From Clostridium sardiniense (GTDB taxonomy: Bacteria > Bacillota > Clostridia > Clostridiales > Clostridiaceae): 34,644 bases of DNA. Numbering within the stretch: position 1 is the stretch's first letter; every line of letters begins with the position of its first letter. The stretch lies in assembly GCF_016907995.1 (NCBI RefSeq), contig NZ_JAFBDA010000033.1:1-34644 (forward strand), written 5' to 3'. Made by a program: the position numbers and the translations under genes. Of the stretch, positions 1-9,048 are shown one piece after another. The notes below the pieces were generated by a model, which made no database searches, was not told the DNA's origin, and saw only the letters and a program-made list of their open reading frames with translations.

Positions 1-55
1 ATTAATATATTATAAACCATATATGTATATGATTTACAAAATATTTATAATATAA

Positions 56-84
56 TTATACTTTTTTGAAAAAAATGGTATAAT
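56..84 (+). promoter_or_regulatory. Promoter of the lanthipeptide operon
   Basis: There is an extended -10, TGGTATAAT, at 76-84. A weak -35, TTATAC, lies at 56-61 with 17 bp spacing. Transcription would start near 91, at the sequence GATGTATTTACTTA, which recurs as an inverted copy between lanA and lanB. That copy may therefore pair with the 5' end of the transcript. Confidence 0.6.
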
Positions 85-174
85 AAAGTTGATGTATTTA
101 CTTAAATTAATATTTTTAACAAATTTTATTATTTAATCACAAAAAAATACAAAAGATAAAAGGGGAGATTTAAA

Positions 175-357
175 ATGAAAAATTCTTTTGACTTAGATTT
201 AAATGTTCAAAAAAAACAACAACCTACTAGCTTTTATACAATTAATACACTTTCAAAACTTTGTACAATTACTTTAGTTGGATGTCACAATACAGGAGGA
301 CTTACTACTTGCACAGGAACATCACGTTGTAATACAAAAAATGAATGTATAGTGTAA
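175..357 (+). CDS. lanA: Class I lanthipeptide precursor (nisin-like core)
   Basis: This 60-residue precursor of a ribosomally made, post-translationally modified peptide has an AGGGGAG ribosome site at 160-166. The leader carries FDLDL at residues 5-9, matching the FNLD-type box that LanB and LanC recognise in class I leaders. The C-terminal part has five Cys (30, 37, 46, 52, 58) and many Thr/Ser, mostly Thr, available for dehydration and thioether ring formation. TGGLTTC (40-46) has the same spacing as nisin ring C (TGALMGC). SKLC (27-30) could form a ring A. The ring B region (31-37) is longer than nisin's TPGC and lacks its Pro-Gly. The leader cleavage site is unclear because no protease gene is nearby; it probably lies between residues 17 and 24. 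Dehydratase and cyclase genes follow directly, which supports the call. Ring assignments are inference. Confidence 0.9.
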   Translation: MKNSFDLDLNVQKKQQPTSFYTINTLSKLCTITLVGCHNTGGLTTCTGTSRCNTKNECIV

Positions 358-380
358 TGCTATAAAATTTGAAATTGATA

Positions 381-420
381 TAAGTAAATACATCATTATT
401 TTATAAGGGGGATGTATTTA
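381..420 (+). promoter_or_regulatory. lanA-lanB intercistronic hairpin
   Basis: TAAATACATC at 385-394 is the exact reverse complement of GATGTATTTA at 411-420. This gives a 10-bp stem whose 16-nt loop holds most of the lanB ribosome site (AAGGGGG, 405-411) and whose base ends just before the lanB ATG at 421. The longer TAAGTAAATACATC (381-394) is also the exact reverse complement of 91-104, at the predicted transcript start. The two pairings exclude each other. A role in keeping lanB expression below lanA is inferred. Confidence 0.6.
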
Positions 421-3396
421 ATGGTAAAAAAAATAAAGGAAATCTCAAATGAAATACATTTAACTCCATTTACTCATTTTGCTTTAAGAGTACCAGCTTA
501 TTCTATAAACATGTATTTAGATAAAGAAAACTGTGACTTTTACGATATTTTTCAAAATGATTCGTATTTTCGTGAAGCAATTTTTTGGGCAAGTCCAGAT
601 CTATATAATTCTATAGTATCTTCAACAAATAAAAGTATAAAAAATAAAAAAATGATAGATATTTCTCTTAAAAATTATTATAAAAGAATGTCAAGCAGGG
701 CAACTCCATTTGGAATTTTTTCTGGATTCACAGTAGGGAAATTTTCAAATAAGACTATGCTAGAAAAATGCTATAATCTTAAAAAAATATATAGAATTAG
801 TTATGTATGGCTTTTAGATATTATAAAGGAAATGGAATCTAATTATAAAATTCTTAGGCTTATTAAAGCTAAGTTTAATGAAAATGTATACATACAAGAT
901 AATAGATTGTATGTATATGATAATATGGATACTAATTCTATATCATCAATAGAATATACAGAACAAGTTAATAATATATCAAAATTTGCTGAGACTCCAA
1001 TAAACATTGAAAGTTTAGTTAAAAAAATGATAGAGATATATGGAATTGAATTTAAAGATCAAATTATAAATTTGATTTTAGGATTAGTAAAAAATAGATA
1101 TCTTATTAGTGAATTTAGAGAAGAAGATATTAAACTTAAAAATATTATAAATATTCTTGAACAGGCAAACTTTTGCAATGAATATGTTAAAGATCTAAAA
1201 GTAATAGATGAATTGGTTTTAGACCTTAATATTAGTCAAAGATTTAATGAGTATAAATGTAATAAATTAATAAATATTATGCGAAAATTAAATAAAACTA
1301 CTGATTATATTCAGGTTGACACTAAAATTGAAGATATAAATATATCCATAAATAGTGAAGTGACTGATTCTTTATGTGAAGCATGTAAATGGATGTGGAA
1401 TATGTTTGGATGTTCTAAAGAATACAAAGAACAAAAGGATTTATTTTTATCTAGATTTATTGATAGATATGGTGAAAATATAAAGGTTCCAATAAGAGAT
1501 CTATATATGAATGATCTTGGATTGGAAAATATAATCAATAGTTTTAGAGAAAACAATTCTATAGAATTTAATAAAATTAATACGTTTATTATAAAAAAAA
1601 TGAATGATTGTATGTTAAAAAAAGAAAAAGAAATAGAATTAAGTGATATAAATTTAGATTTTAAAACTCCAGAAAAAGATATTTTTATAAGTGATATGGA
1701 GATTTATGGTAGATTAATATCTATTAATATAGATGGTAAAGATGATTTTAAATTTATTATAAATAATTCTAATTATGGTGATAATATTGGAGCATCATTT
1801 GGAAGGTTTTGTGATCTTATAGATGATGATGATTTTTTTATAAATTTAAATAAATTGTATACTAATGAAAATATTGAATATTTGCAACTTCTTCATCAAT
1901 CTCATGATTCTAAATTACAAAATGTTATAAGAAATTTAGATATTCTAGATAAAAACATGAAGTTGAATATTTATGATGATAAAAGTAGCATTGGTATAAA
2001 TGATATAAGTGTAATTTATAAAAATAATAGATTATATTTATGGTCTAATAAGTTAAAAAAACAAGTTAAGATAGCAAAATTACATATGCTTAACTATACT
2101 CTTATGCCTAATATATATAAGCTCATATTAATTATAGATAGATTTAATGAATCTATTCCTAATATGTCTATATTTAATGAATTAACATGTTATAGTTATA
2201 GTCCAAGAATTAAGTATAAGAAAATAATTTTAAAGCCTTTTACATGGACAATTAGAGATTATTTTTTAGATGATTTTACTGAAGAAGGTTGGAGAAGTTA
2301 TTTTAAAGATTTCAAAATAACTAATCAGGTGGATAAGTATGTGAGTTTGTTAAAATATGATAATAAATTATTAATAAATACGGAAGATAGAGAAGATATA
2401 GAATTTCTTTTTGATATTCTTAGAAAAGAGAAAATGTTTGTTTTAGAAGAAATATATAGTTTAAGTGAACATCAGCTTATAGAAAGAGGTAATGGAAAAT
2501 ATTTAAGTGAAGTTATTATTCCTATAAAAAACGATAGTATGAAAAATAATTTTATTAATAATCCAAAAGACATATGCAATCATGAAAGTTATCTTCTAGG
2601 TGAAAATTATGTTTATATAAAGTTATATGTAGATAAAAATAATATGGATTTAATAATAACAGATTATTTATATAGTTTTATTGAAACGTTATTAAAAAAT
2701 TTGGATATAGATGAAATGTTCTTTATTCGATATGAAGATGATCTTCCTCATTTAAGAATAAGGCTAAAAGGAAATAAAGAAAATTTACTTAAAATAATTC
2801 CAGAAATAAATAAATTCTTTAATAAATTAAATGAGTTTTCATTATCAAATGATATAAGTTTTAATTTATATAATCCAGAAATAATCAGATATGGTGGAAA
2901 GAAATATTTTAAGTTTGTAGAGCAATATTTCTATTACGATTCTTTATTTGTTATGAGAGTTTTATTAAAAATAAAAAATAAAAGCATAAAAACTTCTATA
3001 GAGTCAATTTTAGTAGCTGCTATTATAAATATGTTTAATTCAATGGGATTGTCATACGAGGAGTGTTGCGAATTTATAGATATAAATGATAAAAGTAAAA
3101 AGGATATTATAAACTATAGGGATTATAGAAATGAAATACTTAACATTATAACTAATAATAATGAGATAGAATTTAATAAAATTAGAGAATTAATTTATGA
3201 AAAAGATAAGGAATCAAATTTAAAAAAATTAAGAGAAATTAATGATAAAAATTATATGTATTCTATTGTAAATAGCTTAATACATATGAGTTGTAATAGA
3301 TTTAATTTCTCAGATATTTTATTTGAGATAAAGGTTAGAGAACTTTTAAGATGTGCTTTAAGAGATCTTAAGTTTTGGAGAAATCATATACAATAA
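421..3396 (+). CDS. lanB: Lanthipeptide dehydratase LanB (full length)
   Basis: This 991-residue class I lanthipeptide dehydratase uses glutamyl-tRNA to glutamylate Ser/Thr of the LanA core, then eliminates glutamate to give dehydroalanine and dehydrobutyrine. The length matches NisB/SpaB. The N-terminal glutamylation domain includes the family-typical SSRATPFGIFSG near residue 95. The C-terminal elimination domain (SpaB_C) shows RYEDDLPHLRIRLKG, then PEIIRYGG, then HMSCNRF near residue 955, the last matching the region of the NisB C-terminal histidine. ATG 421 is preferred over the in-frame ATG at 412, because the ribosome site (405-411) abuts 412 but lies 9 nt before 421. The start region sits at the foot of the intercistronic hairpin. 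lanC follows 37 nt downstream. The fused domain layout fits a classic full LanB, not a split one. Confidence 0.95.
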   Translation: MVKKIKEISNEIHLTPFTHFALRVPAYSINMYLDKENCDFYDIFQNDSYFREAIFWASPDLYNSIVSSTNKSIKNKKMIDISLKNYYKRMSSRATPFGIFSGFTVGKFSNKTMLEKCYNLKKIYRISYVWLLDIIKEMESNYKILRLIKAKFNENVYIQDNRLYVYDNMDTNSISSIEYTEQVNNISKFAETPINIESLVKKMIEIYGIEFKDQIINLILGLVKNRYLISEFREEDIKLKNIINILEQANFCNEYVKDLKVIDELVLDLNISQRFNEYKCNKLINIMRKLNKTTDYIQVDTKIEDINISINSEVTDSLCEACKWMWNMFGCSKEYKEQKDLFLSRFIDRYGENIKVPIRDLYMNDLGLENIINSFRENNSIEFNKINTFIIKKMNDCMLKKEKEIELSDINLDFKTPEKDIFISDMEIYGRLISINIDGKDDFKFIINNSNYGDNIGASFGRFCDLIDDDDFFINLNKLYTNENIEYLQLLHQSHDSKLQNVIRNLDILDKNMKLNIYDDKSSIGINDISVIYKNNRLYLWSNKLKKQVKIAKLHMLNYTLMPNIYKLILIIDRFNESIPNMSIFNELTCYSYSPRIKYKKIILKPFTWTIRDYFLDDFTEEGWRSYFKDFKITNQVDKYVSLLKYDNKLLINTEDREDIEFLFDILRKEKMFVLEEIYSLSEHQLIERGNGKYLSEVIIPIKNDSMKNNFINNPKDICNHESYLLGENYVYIKLYVDKNNMDLIITDYLYSFIETLLKNLDIDEMFFIRYEDDLPHLRIRLKGNKENLLKIIPEINKFFNKLNEFSLSNDISFNLYNPEIIRYGGKKYFKFVEQYFYYDSLFVMRVLLKIKNKSIKTSIESILVAAIINMFNSMGLSYEECCEFIDINDKSKKDIINYRDYRNEILNIITNNNEIEFNKIRELIYEKDKESNLKKLREINDKNYMYSIVNSLIHMSCNRFNFSDILFEIKVRELLRCALRDLKFWRNHIQ

Positions 3397-3433
3397 AGTT
3401 GATATTATTAAAAATATCAGGGGGTATGTTATA

Positions 3434-4732
3434 GTGGTAAAGATTAAAGATTATAATTGGGCAGGGTATAAGATTAATAATAATCATAGAAGTTCAATAG
3501 AAAAGATATGTAATGAGTTGATTAATAGGCTTTCTAATCCTAAAGATACTATAGTTAATGAGGATATTTCATTAGCAAGTGGGACTGCTGGAATAATAAT
3601 ATTTTTAAATGAAATAGATAAGGTTCTTAATATTGATACTAAAGAATTAATTCATAAATATATAATTTTTAGTAATGACTATATATGCAACTATTTAAAT
3701 GACTTTTCTTTATATAGTGGAATAACAGGCTTTAACTATGCAATATCTTTAATTAATGAAGATACAGGAAATTATTCTAAATTATTAAAGACATTAGATG
3801 ATTTATTCATTGAAAATTTTACACCAGCTTTAAATAAGATTATAGATAATAAATTAGATGATAATTTTGAAGCCAAGTTTGACTCTGAAATTGACTTAAT
3901 TAGCGGGTTAATGGGGATAACTAGATATATTTTATTGAGAAAAGATAATAACGATGATATGAAAAATTTGCTGTATAAAATTTCTAATTACCTTGTAAAG
4001 TTATGTGAAGATAAAAATTTAAATGGAAAACGTGTAAAAGGATGGATTATGAAAAGAGTTGATATTGATGAAAATAACAAAATTATATTCACAGATAAAT
4101 ATGAATATAATTTAGGTATAGCACATGGGCTTCCTGCAATTCTTGCTATATTATCATTATTGATTAAAAATAATATTGAGGTAGATGGACAAAGAGAAGT
4201 GATAAAAAATATTCAGGATTGGTTATTAAAAATTAACACTATTGTAAAAGATGATATTTGGCCTTGTTATGTAACTCAAAATAATAATAATTATGAATTA
4301 GGTGAATATAAAAGAATAGCTTGGTGTTATGGTAATCCAGGGATAGGGATACCAGTTTTATTATCAAGTGACGTGTCTAATACTAATGAGATTAACAAAC
4401 TTGCTAATAATATTTTAGAAAATATATATAATATTCCAAGAGAAAAATGGATTATATCATCTCCAATGATTTGTCATGGGTATGCCGGAATATTGCAAGT
4501 AATATTCAGATCTCGTAATAAATACTTAATTTGTAATCATTCAGATGAGCTTATAGATAAATTATTATATAATATCAATTTAAACAAAAAGTTTTGTTTT
4601 GATAATAATGACATAAATAGATCTTATGATATCCCTGGATTTCTTACTGGTTCAACTGGAATAGCATTAGTATTACTAAGCTCGATTTCATATAATTCAC
4701 CTAAGTGGGATGAAGTGTTATTACTTAGTTGA
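3434..4732 (+). CDS. lanC: Lanthipeptide cyclase LanC
   Basis: This 432-residue zinc-dependent cyclase adds Cys thiols to dehydrated residues of LanA to close the (methyl)lanthionine rings. The zinc ligands of the NisC fold are visible: C298 in WCYGNPG and C347-H348 in CHGYAG. The conserved His of GIAHG is H231. The start is GTG at 3434, placed 9 nt after AGGGGG (3419-3424); the upstream ATG at 3426 is followed at once by an in-frame stop. It is the last gene of the forward lan operon and ends just before a strong terminator. It probably acts with LanB and the exporter at the inner membrane, as is known for nisin. Confidence 0.95.
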   Translation: MVKIKDYNWAGYKINNNHRSSIEKICNELINRLSNPKDTIVNEDISLASGTAGIIIFLNEIDKVLNIDTKELIHKYIIFSNDYICNYLNDFSLYSGITGFNYAISLINEDTGNYSKLLKTLDDLFIENFTPALNKIIDNKLDDNFEAKFDSEIDLISGLMGITRYILLRKDNNDDMKNLLYKISNYLVKLCEDKNLNGKRVKGWIMKRVDIDENNKIIFTDKYEYNLGIAHGLPAILAILSLLIKNNIEVDGQREVIKNIQDWLLKINTIVKDDIWPCYVTQNNNNYELGEYKRIAWCYGNPGIGIPVLLSSDVSNTNEINKLANNILENIYNIPREKWIISSPMICHGYAGILQVIFRSRNKYLICNHSDELIDKLLYNINLNKKFCFDNNDINRSYDIPGFLTGSTGIALVLLSSISYNSPKWDEVLLLS

Positions 4733-4740
4733 AACTAATA

Positions 4741-4774
4741 AAAAATAAGCTGCGTAAATGCGGCTTATTTTTTT
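4741..4774 (+). terminator. Bidirectional terminator between lanC and lanT
   Basis: AAAAATAAGC (4741-4750) pairs with GCTTATTTTT (4763-4772). TGC/GCG extends the inner stem through a U-G wobble, leaving a 6-nt loop. The right side runs into T's and the left side begins with A's, so it can terminate lanC on the plus strand and the exporter gene on the minus strand. Confidence 0.85.
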
Positions 4775-4795
4775 ATGTATAATTCAAAACTATAT

Positions 4796-6640
4796 TTATA
4801 ATGTATTTTGTAAATTTAAAGAGTTGTATTGTATATCATATAGTTTTTTATACTCTCCTTGTTTTACTATCAATTCATGATGTGTACCACTTTCTATGAT
4901 TTTACCATTTTCTAAAACTATTATTTTTTTTGCATACTTAGCATTTATAAATCTATGAGTTATAAAGATTCCTATGTTATTATCTATTAATTCTAAAAAT
5001 TTATCGAATAATAATTTTTCTGACAAAGGATCAAGAGCAGAGCTTGGTTCATCTAATATAAATAAATCTGAATTTCTAAAAAATGCTCTAGAAATAGCGA
5101 CCTTTTGCCATTGACCTCCTGATAATTGGGTTCCCTCAGGAAACCACACACCTAATTGAGAATCAAAACCATTCTGAAAAAGAGTCATATCATCATATAA
5201 CCCTGAATTCTTACAAGCATTAATTAGTTTACTATCATTATTAATTGATGATAAATTAGCAACTCCAATATTATCTCTAAGAGTTAATTCATATTTTAAA
5301 TAATCTTGGAAAACTGTTGATATTTTTCTTCGTAAACTATATGAATCAATATTTTTAATAGATATACCATTAATTAATATATCTCCTGAGGTAACATCAT
5401 ATAGTCTAGTTAATAATTTTACAAGCGTTGTTTTTCCAGATCCATTTTTACCAACAAGGGCAATACAATCACCTTTATTTATTATAAGGTTAATATTCTC
5501 TAAAGCATAATCATCCCTGTTAGGGTATTTAAAATATACATTTTTAAATTCTATTGTATTAATTTCGTTTATTTTTATTTTAGAAATATTATTTTCATCT
5601 AAAGAGGAGTTTGGAACATCTAAAAATTCAAATAATTGATCTAAATACAAATTATTTTTATACATATCAAAAATTGTTTTTGCAAGGCTCTCGACATTAG
5701 ATTGAACTAATGATACAGCCTTTATAAGACTAACTGCTGTACCTATTAATATCTCACCTAGAAATGCAGTCCACGTTATCAATAGAAAAGTTAAACAAGA
5801 TGCTATTTGTTGTATAATTTCAGATAAGAATATTACTATAGTTTTTTGTTTTACTATATATTTATCTTGTTCAATGAATTTCTTATTTATTGACTTGTAC
5901 TTATTCAACATATAATTTCCTAGATTATAAAATTTTATCTCTTTAAATGAAATATCATTAGTTAATATATATCCGATATACCAAGATTTCCTTTGAAGAT
6001 TAGTTCTTTTCCAATTGGTGATAAATTCTAATTGTCCTACTTTTAAATTATAAATAGCTGAAATTAAAGGTACTAGAACCAATATCAAAACTACCCAAGG
6101 TTTCCATAGTATAATAACAAGTGCTGAAGAAATTAAAGTAACTACATTACTAATAATAACTAGAATAGTGGTAAAAATTTGATATGGTCTGAATGAGATT
6201 TCTGATTTAGCTCTTGAAAGTTTATCATATATTTCGGAATCTTCAAATTCTTTCAATCCTAGATGATTAGCTTTATCCATTATATGTACGTTTAATTTAT
6301 ATGATAATATTTCTTGATATATAGCATCAAAATATTCTTTAATTAGATTTAAAAAATCATTTAGTATTGATATACCTATAAAAATACTAAATGCTATTAA
6401 AATTTGATTAAAATTTTTATTTAAATTTATTTGAAGTTCATTTATAAGAGACTTTGATGCTAGTAATGAAGCAGTTGGTAAAAGTCCAATTATGAATGTA
6501 AGTATTATAATAATACTTAAGTAAAGTTTATTTGTATTCCATAATAATTTCAATAATCTAGGCCATTGATTAAATGATTTTAACATATCTATAAATTTAA
6601 CATTTATATCTTCCTGTTTAAGATTTACATTTTGATTCAT
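4796..6640 (-). CDS. lanT: Lanthipeptide ABC exporter LanT (no peptidase domain)
   Basis: This 614-residue ABC half-transporter is expected to export the modified precursor. The N-terminal 320 or so residues hold the hydrophobic transmembrane domain. The C-terminal ATPase shows Walker A (GKNGSGKTT, near 395), Q-loop (VFQDY), signature LSGGQ, Walker B (LFILDEPSSALD) and the switch His (FITHRF). No N-terminal C39 peptidase domain is present, as in NisT/SpaT, so the leader must be removed by another protease, and none is encoded nearby. The ribosome site GGAGGA lies a few bases before ATG. The gene is convergent to lanABC, which is unusual because lanT is often between lanB and lanC. It could instead be a general peptide exporter, but the location argues for lan export. 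Confidence 0.88.
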   Translation of the reverse strand: MNQNVNLKQEDINVKFIDMLKSFNQWPRLLKLLWNTNKLYLSIIIILTFIIGLLPTASLLASKSLINELQINLNKNFNQILIAFSIFIGISILNDFLNLIKEYFDAIYQEILSYKLNVHIMDKANHLGLKEFEDSEIYDKLSRAKSEISFRPYQIFTTILVIISNVVTLISSALVIILWKPWVVLILVLVPLISAIYNLKVGQLEFITNWKRTNLQRKSWYIGYILTNDISFKEIKFYNLGNYMLNKYKSINKKFIEQDKYIVKQKTIVIFLSEIIQQIASCLTFLLITWTAFLGEILIGTAVSLIKAVSLVQSNVESLAKTIFDMYKNNLYLDQLFEFLDVPNSSLDENNISKIKINEINTIEFKNVYFKYPNRDDYALENINLIINKGDCIALVGKNGSGKTTLVKLLTRLYDVTSGDILINGISIKNIDSYSLRRKISTVFQDYLKYELTLRDNIGVANLSSINNDSKLINACKNSGLYDDMTLFQNGFDSQLGVWFPEGTQLSGGQWQKVAISRAFFRNSDLFILDEPSSALDPLSEKLLFDKFLELIDNNIGIFITHRFINAKYAKKIIVLENGKIIESGTHHELIVKQGEYKKLYDIQYNSLNLQNTL

Positions 6641-6791
6641 AATTTCCTCCTATACTCAATATTTTTATTAATATGGTAATATTTAAAAATACTAACATAA
6701 ATAATTATATATTGAATAAAAGGATTTTATATGAAAATGATGTAAAAAAATAGTAAATTATGAAATTCAATACAATTAAATTAAAAAATTA

Positions 6792-6820
6792 TAGACTTTT
6801 AATCACTAGGTAGATATAAT
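6792..6820 (+). promoter_or_regulatory. Probable promoter for the small membrane protein gene
   Basis: A -35-like TAGACT at 6792-6797 is followed 17 bp later by TATAAT at 6815-6820. Downstream, ATGCAT occurs at both ends of 6825-6844 and can form a small hairpin. The rest of 6641-6868 is AT-rich, with no other gene seen. Confidence 0.5.
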
Positions 6821-6868
6821 GTATATGCATGAAAAATTATGCATTAACTACAGGGGGAAAGTCATAAA

Positions 6869-7108
6869 ATGAAAATAATATTAGAAAATGAAACAGGATT
6901 AAGAAAACAAGTAAAACAAGGATTTAGTTGGACAACATTTTTCTTTGGAGGTTTTGTTCCATTATTTAGAGGAGATCTAAAATGGTTCTTTATAATGTGG
7001 ATCTTAGCAATACCAACGTTCGGAATAAGCTGGTTAATAATGCCTTTTATTTATAATAAAAAGTATATTGAAGGGTTAATGATGAAAGGCTTTAGAATAG
7101 TACAATAA
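6869..7108 (+). CDS. Small two-helix membrane protein, HrgC-like
   Basis: This is a 79-residue membrane protein with an AGGGGG ribosome site before its ATG. Residues 17-36 (GFSWTTFFFGGFVPLFRGD) and 38-62 (WFFIMWILAIPTFGISWLIM) form two hydrophobic segments, followed by YNKKYIEGLMMKGF. This pattern resembles small HrgC/DUF2628-like proteins found in phages and Firmicutes; the assignment rests on pattern memory only. It stands alone with its own promoter and a hairpin behind it. It sits directly after a lanthipeptide locus that lacks recognisable immunity genes, so an immunity role is possible but unproven. A phage membrane or superinfection-related role is an equal alternative. Confidence 0.6.
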   Translation: MKIILENETGLRKQVKQGFSWTTFFFGGFVPLFRGDLKWFFIMWILAIPTFGISWLIMPFIYNKKYIEGLMMKGFRIVQ

Positions 7109-7209
7109 CAGTTAAATCTTGAACTATTAAAGAGAAGATTTAATTATAACCTCTTTAATAGTTCAATTAAGAATATATGATTAAAACTGTTATTTTAATT
7201 AAAATAACA
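7106..7209 (+). repeat. Nested inverted repeats and a long palindrome
   Basis: TTGAACTATTAAAGAG (7119-7134) is the exact reverse complement of 7151-7166, a 16-bp stem with a 16-nt loop. It is flanked by TAACAGTT (7106-7113) and AACTGTTA (7185-7192). A perfect 22-bp palindrome covers 7188-7209. The first stem lacks a clear T-run but may end the 6869 transcript. The palindrome could be an operator for the next gene. Confidence 0.6.
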
Positions 7210-7301
7210 TATGACTTTAGTATAAAAATATCTTGAATCCTAACAAATTTATTGTAAAATATAATTATATATAAATTATTGTTCAATAGGAGGTAATTGC
7301 A

Positions 7302-7466
7302 ATGAAGAATAAAGGAATCAATTTGTATGAGATCTTTAAAAGTTATTCATATAGCCAATTGAAAGATTTATTTAAAAATGCAAAGACAAAGGAGGAGCAA
7401 GATTTTTATATGACATTATGTAATTTAGTATTAAAAGAAGAGCAAGCTAAGATTATAGACAAATAA
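7302..7466 (+). CDS. Small hypothetical protein (54 residues)
   Basis: This short ORF starts at ATG 7302, seven nt after a strong AGGAGGT ribosome site (7288-7294). The product is charged and probably helical, begins MKNKGINLYEIFKSY and ends AKIIDK. No domain was recognised. A possible promoter has TATAAT at 7260-7265. The gene lies at the left edge of the phage-type replication region, where small regulators are common, but nothing in the sequence shows a DNA-binding motif. Confidence 0.6.
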   Translation: MKNKGINLYEIFKSYSYSQLKDLFKNAKTKEEQDFYMTLCNLVLKEEQAKIIDK

Positions 7467-7492
7467 AGGATACGTTGATATTACATATATAA

Positions 7493-7540
7493 AAATAAAT
7501 AAAAAATAATATTGACATGTAAGAAAAGAAAGATTATAAT
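7493..7540 (+). promoter_or_regulatory. Consensus promoter of the replication operon, with repeated A-rich block
   Basis: TTGACA (7512-7517), 17 bp and TATAAT (7535-7540) form a perfect sigma-A consensus. The 25 bases at 7493-7517, an A-rich tract plus the -35, recur exactly at 17829-17853. The tract may act as an UP element. The leader (about 7547-7689) contains the palindrome ATTGTTTAAACAAT (7601-7614) and an orphan AAAGGAG with no meaningful ORF after it. Confidence 0.85.
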
Positions 7541-7689
7541 AATAACTGTCGAAAGGCAAACAAGAAAAATAGTTATTCCGAAAGGAGCTGATTAAGTTTG
7601 ATTGTTTAAACAATATAATTAAAAACTTATAAAATAACAATAATAAAATAATTAAAAAATAAATTAAGTTTTAAAGGAGAGAATAATTT

Positions 7690-8964
7690 ATGGCAAAAGT
7701 TTATAATGCATTTGAATTCGTTGGAGGAGTAGAAATAAGAAAGGATACAGAAAAGTTTAAGTCATATGAAAAGCAAGAGTTTGAAAGTGGTTGGGTTAAA
7801 GAAAAATTAATGATAAATGTGAAGACTGGTGATTCATCAATGTTAGTTGAAGTATCAGATATGTACTCATCAAAACCTGGACATGTATTAAAGAAGAAGG
7901 CAAAAGGCACTAAAAATGAAGATGGATCATTTACAAAAGGTGGAGATATACAAATACCTTGGAAGGATAGAAATACAATAGCAGCATTAGAAAATGTAGC
8001 TAATTGGCAGAAATATATATTAGATTTTTCAAACAATAAAGAAAGATATGATCTAAGAAATATTATAGAGAAAATTGAAGAGAACGATATATCAGATGAG
8101 GATAAGGCTCTTTTAATTGAAAGATATAATACAAATGATGTAAATCAATTAAAAGAAAAACTTAAGGAAATGGAAGCCATGAAACATGAATTTTTAAGCA
8201 GAATAGATTTAATTAAGAAAATACAAGAAGAAATACCAAAGCATCCAGGAATGAGATTTAAAATAACAGGAAACATTAATTTTTCTCAAAGTCCAAAAGA
8301 TAATAGAGTCTACAGATCATTTGAAGTAAATAGAATAGAAAAAGCTTTAGATTCAGATAAAGTTGGATTAAAAGGTAATTTAGATATTTTCTTTAATGAT
8401 ATGTCATTAGATGAAGAATCATTTGAAGAAACAAAGAAATACATAATAACAGGATATGTAAAAACATATGATGGACAATTGCAACAAGATATATATGTAC
8501 CTCAAACATTCATAATGGATACTTCAAAATTAGATTTAAATAATCCTAAACATAAAGCGAGAGTTAATATATTAATCAATCCATTTAAAGATTGTGATGA
8601 GGATTTAATATATGAGTTACAATATGTAGTTAAATTTGCAAGGGGTTCAGAAAAGAAAGAAATTCAGATGGAGGATTTAACACAAACTCAAAGAGATTAT
8701 ATAGAAGCTGGTTTAGAGAGCTTTGAAGAAATCAAAAAGAAATTAGGTGGAAATACATTTGGAGATAAGGTTGATGAAACTAGATTAATAGGAATAAATA
8801 TAAAAGATTATCCAGATGGTAGAGAGGAAACAGATTTAGAATTATCAACTATGTTAGTAGATAAGCAATCTGCATTAGAAAGTCAAAATACAGAAAAGAC
8901 ACAAGATAATTCAATAGAAAATGGTTCAGAAGAATCAGATGATGATATGGAAGATTTATTATAA
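7690..8964 (+). CDS. Probable phage single-stranded-DNA-binding protein with acidic tail
   Basis: This is the 424-residue product of the first gene in the replication operon, with an AAGGAGAG ribosome site. No catalytic motif is visible. The middle (about 115-185) is helical and highly charged. The last 30 residues are Ser/Asn/Glu/Asp-rich and end in DDDMEDLL, a short acidic tip of the kind used by SSB proteins to recruit partners. The nuclease at 13419 ends almost identically (DDLEDLL). It lies immediately upstream of a Sak4-like ATPase, a family that in phages commonly neighbours an SSB. The SSB role is inferred from tail and context only; I do not recognise an OB-fold by eye. Confidence 0.55.
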   Translation: MAKVYNAFEFVGGVEIRKDTEKFKSYEKQEFESGWVKEKLMINVKTGDSSMLVEVSDMYSSKPGHVLKKKAKGTKNEDGSFTKGGDIQIPWKDRNTIAALENVANWQKYILDFSNNKERYDLRNIIEKIEENDISDEDKALLIERYNTNDVNQLKEKLKEMEAMKHEFLSRIDLIKKIQEEIPKHPGMRFKITGNINFSQSPKDNRVYRSFEVNRIEKALDSDKVGLKGNLDIFFNDMSLDEESFEETKKYIITGYVKTYDGQLQQDIYVPQTFIMDTSKLDLNNPKHKARVNILINPFKDCDEDLIYELQYVVKFARGSEKKEIQMEDLTQTQRDYIEAGLESFEEIKKKLGGNTFGDKVDETRLIGINIKDYPDGREETDLELSTMLVDKQSALESQNTEKTQDNSIENGSEESDDDMEDLL

Positions 8965-9048
8965 TAATTTGCTATATATGAGTCTGAAATATGACTCCTA
9001 TAATAAAATAAATAAAAAATAATTATAAATTAAAGGGGAGATTAAATT

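Noticed and set aside
7431..7640. Minus-strand ORF over the replication promoter.
   Set aside because: Overlaps a consensus promoter and a better small ORF; composition is a typical AT-rich shadow.
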